From: an uncultured Holophagaceae bacterium
GTDB lineage: Bacteria > Acidobacteriota > Holophagae > Holophagales > Holophagaceae
Length of the DNA: 12,417 bases
Assembly (NCBI GenBank): GCA_903890595.1
Contig: CAITBU010000370.1
Location: 1 to 12,417 of the forward strand
Direction of reading: 5' to 3'
Shown here one piece after another: positions 6,762 through 12,417 of this stretch. Within the stretch, counting starts at the first letter, position 1, and every line of letters starts with the position of its first letter. A program made the translations under genes and the position numbers. The notes under the pieces are model-generated. The model saw only the letters and a program-made list of their open reading frames with translations. It had not been told where the DNA came from and ran no database searches.

Positions 6762-6821
6762 TTTGCATTTCCCTTGAGAAATTATGCATTTTTATGCATA
6801 ATTTCTGCATGGACCTGGATG
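6762..6821. promoter_or_regulatory. Predicted ArgR operator: one full ARG box flanked by two half-boxes
   Basis: The core at 6783-6800 is TATGCAT-TTTT-ATGCATA. It matches the 18-bp E. coli ARG-box layout (two inward 5-bp half-sites around four A/T bases), with TGCAT in place of TGAAT on both sides. The core sits in a perfect inverted repeat with 13-bp arms (6777-6789 and 6794-6806). TGCAT recurs at 6764-6768, 6785-6789 and 6806-6810, exactly 21 bp apart. That is the 18 + 3 bp period of tandem ARG boxes bound by one ArgR hexamer. The outer boxes keep only one good half-site each. The array covers the predicted argR -35, -10 and start codon, implying autorepression; the distance to the argD promoter is about 30 bp. 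Confidence 0.7.
6774..6802 (+). promoter_or_regulatory. Predicted argR promoter, likely giving a leaderless mRNA
   Basis: TTGAGA (6774-6779), a 17-bp spacer and CATAAT (6797-6802) form a plausible sigma-70-type promoter. A start site about 7 bp after the -10 falls at or next to A6809, the first base of the argR ATG. No Shine-Dalgarno sequence precedes that ATG, consistent with a leaderless transcript. The ArgR inverted repeat fills the spacer and -10. Confidence 0.45.
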
Positions 6822-7213
6822 CCCTCATTCTCCAACTGCTGGACCGCACCCCCATTGCGGACCAGGGGGAGCTCCTGGCCAGCTTGGCTGCCCAGGGCCA
6901 TGACCTCACCCAGTCCACCCTCTCCCGGCGCCTGAAGCGACTGGGGGTGCAGAAGCTCCAGGGTCGCTACCGCCGGATGGAGGCCCCCGCCGGCGCCCTG
7001 CCGGAGGTCACCCTGGCGGTCGCTCCGCCCAACCTGCTGGTGCTGCGCACGGCCCCAGGCTTCGCCCAGGCCCTGGCCCTCAGCCTGGACGCCCATCCCG
7101 TGGCGGGCCTGCTGGGCACCCTGGCCGGCGACGACACCGTCTTCGTGGCCGTGTTGCCCGAGCGCCTGGCCGACGTCGAGGCCCACCTTCGGCGGGTGCT
7201 GGCGGCGCACTGA
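6809..7213 (+). CDS. argR: Arginine repressor ArgR
   Basis: A transcription factor that binds ARG boxes as a hexamer when arginine is present. The 134-residue product has an N-terminal winged helix-turn-helix with the recognition segment TQSTLSRRLKRLGVQK (34-49), aligning with the E. coli/Bacillus TQ-T-SRD-KELG pattern. The C-terminal oligomerisation and arginine-binding domain includes LVLRTAPGFAQALA (77-90) and GTLAGDDTVFVA (103-114), where the paired aspartates contact arginine in the family. It is somewhat shorter than the roughly 150 residues usual for ArgR, mainly through a short N-terminus and linker. The ATG at 6809 is chosen because homologous sequence begins there. An in-frame ATG at 6794 lies inside the operator and would add five residues. 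It is divergent from the arg operon it presumably represses. Confidence 0.93.
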   Translation: MDLDALILQLLDRTPIADQGELLASLAAQGHDLTQSTLSRRLKRLGVQKLQGRYRRMEAPAGALPEVTLAVAPPNLLVLRTAPGFAQALALSLDAHPVAGLLGTLAGDDTVFVAVLPERLADVEAHLRRVLAAH

Positions 7214-7230
7214 TTCGAGTGTCCTGTCCT

Positions 7231-7246
7231 ACACTCAAGGGAGTGT
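7231..7246. repeat. Short dyad ACACTC-AAGG-GAGTGT between argR and the next gene
   Basis: A 6-bp perfect inverted repeat with a 4-nt centre. GAGTGT also occurs at 7217-7222 and 7250-7255, so the one ACACTC could pair with any of three copies in a 39-bp stretch. There is no T-run, so it is not a convincing intrinsic terminator. It could be an operator or an RNA element acting on the downstream start, since the third copy overlaps the GGAG ribosome-binding site. Confidence 0.35.
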
Positions 7247-7257
7247 TTGGAGTGTCC

Positions 7258-7998
7258 ATGGATCGGTTTGGGAGTTCAAAGCTGCGCATCGGCTGGGCGC
7301 TGGTCTCGCTGTTTGTGGCGGGGCTGGTGGCCATGGGGGTCCGGGGCCAGCAGGGCGACCTGGGCTCCCAGGTGCTCGTCTTCGGCACGGCGATCCCCCT
7401 CGGGGCTGACTCCCTGCGGTCCTATGCCCTGGGCAACCTGCAGGGGGCCATGTACTGGGCGGTCTCCCTGGTGGTCCTGCTGGGTGCCTTTGGTCCCCTG
7501 AGTCAGTGGACCGCCGCCTCGGCCCGGGGGGAGCGCCTCAAGGGCTTCTTCGCCGGCACGGGGCTCGGCTTCGCCCACGGCCTGTATCTGTCCCAGGTGG
7601 CCCTCCTGCCGGTGTGGGTACTGTCCTGGCGCCTCCTGGGTGAGGTCTGGCCGGCGGAGCTGCTGCGGGCGGACCTGCACGGCCTGCTGTTGGGTCTCCA
7701 GATGCTCCTCTGGTCGGTGCTGCTGGCCCGCCTCATCAAGTCCAGCGCTGGGCTGGCCCTCCTGCTGACCCTGCTGCTGCGTGAGCTGGGCCCCCGCCTG
7801 AGCTTCTTCCTGGACTTCGGCGTGGACCTGGGCTGGAGCGCCGGTCAGGTGCGGGCCCTGGAGGTGCTGGTGCGCCTGCTGCCCATGGCCCAGCTACCTT
7901 CGGACCCCTTCTCGCCCCTGGCCCTGCCCCTGTCTGTTGGCGGCCCCCTCCTGCTGGGCGCCCTGGCCATGCTCTTGCCGGCGGGCGGCCGGAAGTAG
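7258..7998 (+). CDS. Polytopic inner-membrane protein of unknown function
   Basis: I do not recognise this 246-residue protein. Hydrophobic segments lie at about 10-28, 62-80, 98-126, 139-159, 163-176 and 220-240, giving five or six membrane spans with short loops. The overall hydropathy resembles the permease half of ABC-2-type transporters, but no family motif is evident and no ATPase gene is adjacent. The ATG at 7258 is preceded by GGAG with 5-nt spacing; an earlier GTG at 7219 would add 13 residues with no clear site. It starts 44 bp after argR and is followed after 3 bp by the EnvC-like gene, so the two are almost certainly cotranscribed and may work together at the envelope. It does not look like FtsX, the usual membrane partner of EnvC, which has four spans and a large extracytoplasmic domain. 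Confidence 0.75.
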   Translation: MDRFGSSKLRIGWALVSLFVAGLVAMGVRGQQGDLGSQVLVFGTAIPLGADSLRSYALGNLQGAMYWAVSLVVLLGAFGPLSQWTAASARGERLKGFFAGTGLGFAHGLYLSQVALLPVWVLSWRLLGEVWPAELLRADLHGLLLGLQMLLWSVLLARLIKSSAGLALLLTLLLRELGPRLSFFLDFGVDLGWSAGQVRALEVLVRLLPMAQLPSDPFSPLALPLSVGGPLLLGALAMLLPAGGRK

Positions 7999-8001
7999 CC
8001 C

Positions 8002-9141
8002 ATGCGGCTCGGCCTCCTCCTCCTGCTGTCGGGGCTCCTGGTGGCCCAGTCCAGTCAGGAGCCGGCGGAGCTGCGCCAGAAGCTGGCCGCCCTGCAGGGC
8101 CGGATGGGGCAGGTGGACCAGCAGCTGGAGCAGCTGAAGAAGCGCCGCAAGGGTGTGCTGGTGGAGCTGCAGGGCATCTCCCTGCAGCTGGATCGGGCCC
8201 GGGCCCAGGTGGAGGGGGCCCGCCTCCGCCGGGATCAGGCCCAGGGGGAGGCCCAGGCCATCGGCCGGGAGCAGGCCCGCATCCAGGGCGAGCTGAAGGC
8301 CATCCGCGAGGCCCTGCGCCGCCAGGTGCGCTGGGCCCAGGCGGTGGGGCCCATGGGCGACCTGGGTTTCTACGCCACCTTCCGGGACATGGAGGCCTGG
8401 CTGGAGCGGGGCCGCATGCTGGAGTGGGCTCGCATCCAGGAACACCGTCGCCTGGAGCTCATCCAGAGCCTGCAGACGGAGCTGACCCAGAAGGCCCAGG
8501 CCCTGAAGGACGTCGTGGCCCGCATCGCCAAGGAGGAGAATGAGGCCAGCCAGTTCCAGGCCTCCCTGCGCCTGCAGGACGAGCGGCTCACGACCTTCCT
8601 GGAGGGAATACAGAAAGACGAGGGCACCCAGAAGCGGGTCCAGGCCGAGCTGACCGAGGAGGCTCTGCAGCTGGAGCGACTCTTGGCGGGGCTCCTGACC
8701 AAGCCCAAGGGCGAGGCCTTCGAGGCCGCCGTGGTCTTTGCCAACCTGCGGGGTGAGCTACCCCAGCCCGTCAAAGGCACCCTGGCCCAGCCCTTCGGCG
8801 AGCACGTCCATCCCAGGTTCCGCACGCGCACCCAGCAGAGTGGTGTGCTCATCGCCGCACCTTCGGGGGCGCCGGTCCAGGCGGTGGCCGAAGGAAAGGT
8901 GGCCTTCGCCGACTACTACCAGAGCTACGGACCCATGGTGATCCTGGACCACGGCGGTGGGTGGTTCACCCTCTACACGCACCTGCAGGGCCTGGCAGTT
9001 GCCCGGGGCCAGGTGCTGGCGGCGGGGGAGGTGCTGGGGGCTGTGGGTGAGACCGTGGATGGGCCCCGCCTGGGCTTCGAGATTCGCCTGAAGGCCCAGG
9101 CTCAGGATCCGCAGAAGTGGCTCAAACCGAGGTACCGCTAG
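8002..9141 (+). CDS. EnvC-like coiled-coil protein with degenerate LytM (M23) domain
   Basis: A likely periplasmic regulator of cell-wall amidases. A signal peptide of about 16 residues (hydrophobic LGLLLLLSGLLVAQS) is followed by a long Q/E/R/K/L-rich coiled coil at about 20-250, then a LytM/M23 domain at about 252-376. In active M23 peptidases zinc is held by the H-x-G-x-D block and an H-x-H near the end. Here these are Q279...L283 and R356-L-G358, so the ligands are lost. The same loss is found in E. coli EnvC, which activates AmiA/AmiB rather than cutting murein itself; the GVLIAA and FEIR-KWL context also resembles EnvC. At 379 residues it is slightly shorter than E. coli EnvC. No ftsE or ftsX lies in the window. 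Start is the ATG at 8002, 3 bp after the upstream stop, with GGAAG overlapping that gene's end. Confidence 0.88.
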   Translation: MRLGLLLLLSGLLVAQSSQEPAELRQKLAALQGRMGQVDQQLEQLKKRRKGVLVELQGISLQLDRARAQVEGARLRRDQAQGEAQAIGREQARIQGELKAIREALRRQVRWAQAVGPMGDLGFYATFRDMEAWLERGRMLEWARIQEHRRLELIQSLQTELTQKAQALKDVVARIAKEENEASQFQASLRLQDERLTTFLEGIQKDEGTQKRVQAELTEEALQLERLLAGLLTKPKGEAFEAAVVFANLRGELPQPVKGTLAQPFGEHVHPRFRTRTQQSGVLIAAPSGAPVQAVAEGKVAFADYYQSYGPMVILDHGGGWFTLYTHLQGLAVARGQVLAAGEVLGAVGETVDGPRLGFEIRLKAQAQDPQKWLKPRYR

Positions 9142-9151
9142 GTTCCCGGGC

Positions 9152-10339
9152 TCAGCGCACCATGCTGCTGGCGTTGAACAGAGGCACGTAGATGGCGAGC
9201 AGGAGGGCCAGGACGACCACGCCCATGAAGAGGATCAGCACGGGGCCGATGAGGCTGGTGACGGCAGTGGTGGCCTTCTCCACTTCCTGATCGAAGAAGT
9301 CCGCCACGTGGTCCAGCATCTCCGGCAGGGCGCTGCTCTGCTCGCCCACGCGGACCATCTCCACGGCGAGGGGGTCAAGGACCTTGGCCTGCTCCAGGGA
9401 CTGGTAAAGGCTGCCACCGGCCCGCACCTTGTCGGTGATGACCGTGAGGGCCCCCTTCATGCGTTGGCTGGGGCTGGTGCGCTGCACCACTTCGAGGGCC
9501 TGCACCACCGGCAGGCCGCCGCTGATGAGCACGCCCAGGGTGCGGGCGAAGACGCTGGAGTGGTACATGCGGTAGAGGGTGCCGACCTTGGGGACCATCA
9601 ACAGCAGGCGCTCCGTGAGCATGGCCCCGGCCTCGGAGGTGGCCATCCAGCGGCCGGCCACGAGGAGACCCACCACGACGATGCCCTGCAGCCAGAGGGT
9701 CGAGCTGATGAACTTGCCGGCCCCCAGCAGGGCCCGGGTGAAGAAGGGCATCTCGATGTCGCCGCCGGCGTAGAACTCCGCGAAGCGGGGCAGCACCACG
9801 TTGAAGATCACGCCCAGGGCCAGGGTCAGCACCAGCACCAGGAAGGTGGGGTAGAAGAGGGCCTCGGTGATGCGGCGGCGGCTGGTCTGCGAGAACTTCT
9901 GGAAGGCCAGCCAGCGGGCCAGCACCTCGGGGAGCGTGCCGCTGCGCTCGCCGGCGACCACGTTGCTGCGGTAGATGGGGGGAAAGGCCCCGGCCTGCTC
10001 CAGGGCGTCCGAGAAGGACATGCCCTCCCGCACCAGCTCCACCACCTGGGTGAGGCTGCGGCGCAGCTGGGGATCCTTGCCGTGGCCCACCAGCAGCTCC
10101 AGGGACTGCAGCAGGGGGATGCCGGCCTTGAGGAGGGCCAGCAGCTCCTGGTTAAACAGCACCAGAGACTCGACCTTGAGCTGGGTCCGGCTGCGGAAGG
10201 CCGTGTCGGTGCGGGTGACCTCCAGCGGGAAGCCCCCATCCGCCATGACGCGCGCCCGCAGAGCCTCCTCGCTGTCCGCTTCATATTCGCGGGTCAGCAC
10301 TTCGCCGTTGGCATGGGTGAGGCGCACTGTGAATCGCAT
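9152..10339 (-). CDS. Type II secretion system F / PilC family inner-membrane platform protein
   Basis: A polytopic inner-membrane protein of type IV pilus or type II secretion machines, where it links the assembly ATPase to the pilin fibre. The 395 residues are normal for the family. Two T2SF domains are visible, about 56-178 and 260-382, with the signature GERSGTLPEVL at 130-140 and its second-repeat counterpart RVGEQSSALPEML. Three membrane spans lie at about 162-184, 213-232 and 367-390. The N-terminal FTVRLTHANGEVL segment is the usual PilC/GspF lead-in. The ATG at 10339 has AGGTG upstream. An open frame continues further upstream opposite the next gene, but its composition is not protein-like. 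It converges on the EnvC-like gene with a 10-bp gap. No pilus ATPase or pilin gene is adjacent, so the machine it serves cannot be told. Confidence 0.9.
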   Translation of the reverse strand: MRFTVRLTHANGEVLTREYEADSEEALRARVMADGGFPLEVTRTDTAFRSRTQLKVESLVLFNQELLALLKAGIPLLQSLELLVGHGKDPQLRRSLTQVVELVREGMSFSDALEQAGAFPPIYRSNVVAGERSGTLPEVLARWLAFQKFSQTSRRRITEALFYPTFLVLVLTLALGVIFNVVLPRFAEFYAGGDIEMPFFTRALLGAGKFISSTLWLQGIVVVGLLVAGRWMATSEAGAMLTERLLLMVPKVGTLYRMYHSSVFARTLGVLISGGLPVVQALEVVQRTSPSQRMKGALTVITDKVRAGGSLYQSLEQAKVLDPLAVEMVRVGEQSSALPEMLDHVADFFDQEVEKATTAVTSLIGPVLILFMGVVVLALLLAIYVPLFNASSMVR

Positions 10340-10411
10340 GGACACCTGGGCAGACCTTTGAGGATACCGGATAACCCCTGGAGCGGCGCCTGGGGTAGGC
10401 TCGGAGCATCT

Positions 10412-10416
10412 GGAGG
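10412..10416 (+). promoter_or_regulatory. Ribosome-binding site deciding a GTG start
   Basis: GGAGG, 4 nt before the GTG at 10421. It supports this non-ATG start, which also gives a clean signal peptide. Confidence 0.6.
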
Positions 10417-10420
10417 CCCT

Positions 10421-12417
10421 GTGCCGAGATCCCCCCTTGTCCTGCTGCCCGCCGCCCTGGTCAGCCTCACTGCGGCCGAGCCCCACCCGGCGCCGCTCCG
10501 CACGGGCGTGCCGCTGCCGGTGGACCTGGACCTCACCGGCCTCGAGGCCAGGGATCTGCTGCCCCGGGACAACCGGGATCCCGCCCAGGTGGAGGCGGCG
10601 CGCCGCCGCTGGGTGACACCCATCGCGGGCCTGAAGGGGGCTGCCGAGGTGCGCCTGCGCCTGCCCCGGGGTGCCTCCCGCCTCCCCCTGCTGCTGGCCG
10701 CCGCCCAGGCCCTCAAGGCCCAGTCGCCCAGCCAGCGCATCCTCCTGGCCTGGGACCCGGGGGTCGAGCCCATCCTGGACGAGTCCGCCTGGGGTGCCCT
10801 GGATGGCGGGGCGCTCCTGCCCGACGATCTGGGCTCCGACGCCACCCAGTGGCGCACCCGGCTCACCCAGGCCCAAGACTCCTTTCCGGGGCGCCCCTGG
10901 ACCGTCTGGTTGCCCCGGGATCCCGGCCCGCTGACCTCGGCCATGATGGGTGATGGTGGCCACCTCATCGTGCCTGGCGACGGCCCAGCGGCCCGCCTGG
11001 CGGCCCTGGTACCGCCGGGGTTCACCGAGGTGGAAGGTGGCCCCGGCGACCTCACCCTCAGCCGCGCCAACGGCGAGGCCCGGCGCTGGCGCTTCACTGA
11101 GGGTGGCTGGCAGCCGACGCCCCTGCCCAAGGACCGCACCGAGGTGGCTGTGACCGCCGCCGACACCTACGACACCGGGGCCCTCCTGGCCCGGGTCCGG
11201 GCGGCGGGGCTGCGGGCGCGGGCCGGGGTGCAGACGGTGCAGGCCCGGGCCGACCTCGACCTGCACATTCAGGGGAGCTCCGGCCGCGGCGGCGACCTGG
11301 GCTTCACCTTCGGCTACTTCGAGAAGGCCGGCGAGTGGCCGGAGCTGCTGCAGAAGGAGGTCCGCTTCAACGGCGTGAAGGCCAAGCTCGATGGGGAGGT
11401 GCAGCTCCCCCTCATCGAGAGCCGGCGCTCCGTGGCCCTGCCCGTGGCCCTAGGCCTGACGGAGAGCTACCGCTACCGGGATGGCGGCCCCGCCGGTCCG
11501 GGACGGCGCCTCCTGCGCTTCGCCCCCGTGACGCCAGATCCCCTGGCCTACGAGGGGGAGCTGGAGGTCGAGGAGGCCACCGGGAAGATTCTGGAAGAGC
11601 GCCGCGAGCGGGCTGGCATGCCCGGCACGGTGAAGAGCGAGCGGGAGATCCTCACCTACGGCACCGTGGCCCCCGGCGTGTGGCGGCCAGTCTCCGTGCA
11701 GACCTACGAGCGCTGGGTCAGTGCGGACGGCGTGATCCAGGTGCAGCGGCGCTTCACCTACCGGGACTTCGACCTGAACGGGGCCGGCTTCGAGGTGGCC
11801 CGGGCGGGGGCCCGGACCTCGCCAGCGACCATGCTCAAGGTGACGCCCGAGGGGGCCCGCTACTTCACCCGGCAGGGGGATGGCACCCGGCGCATCGAGG
11901 AGAAGCCCCGCACCAGCGGCCGCGCCCTGGCGGGGGTGGTGCTGGTGGATCCAGGGTTGGCACCACCGGTGATGCCACTGGGTGGCTTCCTCTACTTCGA
12001 CTACGACGCCTTCGGCAAGGGCGTGCAGGTGAACGCCCTCACGGCCATTGTGTTCAACACCGCCACCGTGGCCATTCCCCGGGCCTTCGGGTCCTTCGAC
12101 TTCGGGGCCAACGCCACGGCGTTTCTCCTGAAGGGCACGGAGCGGCCCGTGGTGAATGGCAAGCTCGTGGACCGGGACGGCGTGGGGCGGCGCTTCGGGC
12201 GCCTCGGCTTGGAGCTGGGTCGGGACCTGGGCCTGGGCTTCCGCCTGGAGGGTCGGACCGACTTCGCTTACGACGCCTTTGCCGAAGGCGACTCCAAGTA
12301 CCGCACGCCGGGCTATGTTCTGCCGCCCTCGGGCCTCACCCGCACGGGTACGGTGCAGGCCTCCTGGCTGTTCCGGGGCCTCCAGGTCCGGGCCTACGAA
12401 GGCTGGGGCCGGCGCCC
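10421..12417 (+). CDS. Secreted protein with probable C-terminal outer-membrane beta-barrel, cut by window edge
   Basis: I do not recognise a named family. The frame is open for 665 codons and continues past the window. It starts at GTG with a strong GGAGG site and a signal peptide of about 20 residues (LVLLPAALVSL core, then TAAEP). Residues about 25-245 form a proline/glycine-rich alpha/beta-looking region. About 248-500 reads as soluble beta-rich sequence, including QTVQARADLDLHIQG and VWRPVSVQTYERW. From about 523 (FLYFDYDAFGKGVQVNALTA) the sequence shows alternating hydrophobic/polar strands such as LGLELGRDLGLGFRLEGRTD, typical of outer-membrane beta-barrels. Large acidobacterial outer-membrane proteins with a comparable barrel start come to mind, but I cannot confirm this. 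It is divergent from the GspF/PilC-type gene across 81 bp, in which I see no convincing promoter. Confidence 0.7.
   Translation, partial: MPRSPLVLLPAALVSLTAAEPHPAPLRTGVPLPVDLDLTGLEARDLLPRDNRDPAQVEAARRRWVTPIAGLKGAAEVRLRLPRGASRLPLLLAAAQALKAQSPSQRILLAWDPGVEPILDESAWGALDGGALLPDDLGSDATQWRTRLTQAQDSFPGRPWTVWLPRDPGPLTSAMMGDGGHLIVPGDGPAARLAALVPPGFTEVEGGPGDLTLSRANGEARRWRFTEGGWQPTPLPKDRTEVAVTAADTYDTGALLARVRAAGLRARAGVQTVQARADLDLHIQGSSGRGGDLGFTFGYFEKAGEWPELLQKEVRFNGVKAKLDGEVQLPLIESRRSVALPVALGLTESYRYRDGGPAGPGRRLLRFAPVTPDPLAYEGELEVEEATGKILEERRERAGMPGTVKSEREILTYGTVAPGVWRPVSVQTYERWVSADGVIQVQRRFTYRDFDLNGAGFEVARAGARTSPATMLKVTPEGARYFTRQGDGTRRIEEKPRTSGRALAGVVLVDPGLAPPVMPLGGFLYFDYDAFGKGVQVNALTAIVFNTATVAIPRAFGSFDFGANATAFLLKGTERPVVNGKLVDRDGVGRRFGRLGLELGRDLGLGFRLEGRTDFAYDAFAEGDSKYRTPGYVLPPSGLTRTGTVQASWLFRGLQVRAYEGWGRR

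Noticed and set aside
6620..6808. An N-terminal extension of ArgR by 63 residues.
   Set aside because: It would translate the operator and promoter region and part of argD antisense. Known ArgR proteins begin just before the first helix, matching the ATG at 6809.
9142..9151. A bidirectional terminator between the converging EnvC-like and GspF/PilC genes.
   Set aside because: The gap is 10 bp with only a CCCGGG palindrome. No stem plus T-run is present.
10374..10396. ACCCC/GGGGT dyad between the two divergent genes as a terminator or operator.
   Set aside because: Only five matched base pairs around a GC-rich 13-nt centre and no T-run; expected by chance in this composition.
10340..11266. 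Upstream extension of the GspF/PilC frame to about 704 residues.
   Set aside because: The added part lacks family similarity, has shadow-like composition and runs opposite a well-supported gene with signal peptide and ribosome-binding site. Family sequence begins at 10339.

Overview
The window is GC-rich, densely coding DNA with short intergenic gaps. It comes from a Gram-negative-type (diderm) bacterium: there are a GspF/PilC-type inner-membrane protein, an EnvC-type periplasmic factor and a probable outer-membrane beta-barrel protein. The arginine enzymes resemble the Bacteroidota/Xanthomonas variants, while GC content and gene style suggest Acidobacteriota, possibly Holophagae (Geothrix/Holophaga-like). 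That placement is an inference from general impression, not a database result.

Left part (1-6657, minus strand): one arginine-biosynthesis operon transcribed leftwards in the order argD, argF', argB, argE', argH, argG. Genes overlap by 4-11 bp or are separated by 13-31 bp. argG runs off the left edge. The carbamoyltransferase is not an ordinary ornithine carbamoyltransferase. It has the tryptophan, proline-rich loop and HCLP-RRN features of the N-acyl-L-ornithine carbamoyltransferases (AOTCase of Xanthomonas, SOTCase of Bacteroides). ArgD, ArgE', ArgH and ArgG also look like the versions that accompany that enzyme. The operon therefore probably makes arginine through N-acylcitrulline: ArgB phosphorylates N-acylglutamate, ArgD forms N-acylornithine, ArgF' carbamoylates it, ArgE' removes the acyl group from N-acylcitrulline, and ArgG and ArgH finish. 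The residue that sets acetyl versus succinyl preference is alanine here, which points to N-succinyl intermediates. No argC, argA or argJ is visible.

Control region (6658-6821): a 150-bp gap separates argD from a divergent argR on the plus strand. A perfect 13-bp inverted repeat contains a symmetric ARG-box variant. TGCAT half-sites recur at exactly 21-bp spacing on both sides of it. The operator overlaps a predicted argR promoter whose start site would fall on the argR ATG, suggesting a leaderless, self-repressed argR.

Right part (6809-12417): argR is followed by a small polytopic membrane protein of unknown function and an EnvC-like coiled-coil protein whose LytM domain has lost its catalytic zinc ligands. 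A GspF/PilC-family protein converges from the other strand. Divergent from it is a secreted protein of unknown function whose C-terminal part looks like an outer-membrane beta-barrel; it runs off the right edge.

No tRNA, rRNA, CRISPR array, insertion sequence or phage gene was seen, and no stretch over 300 bases lacks a gene.
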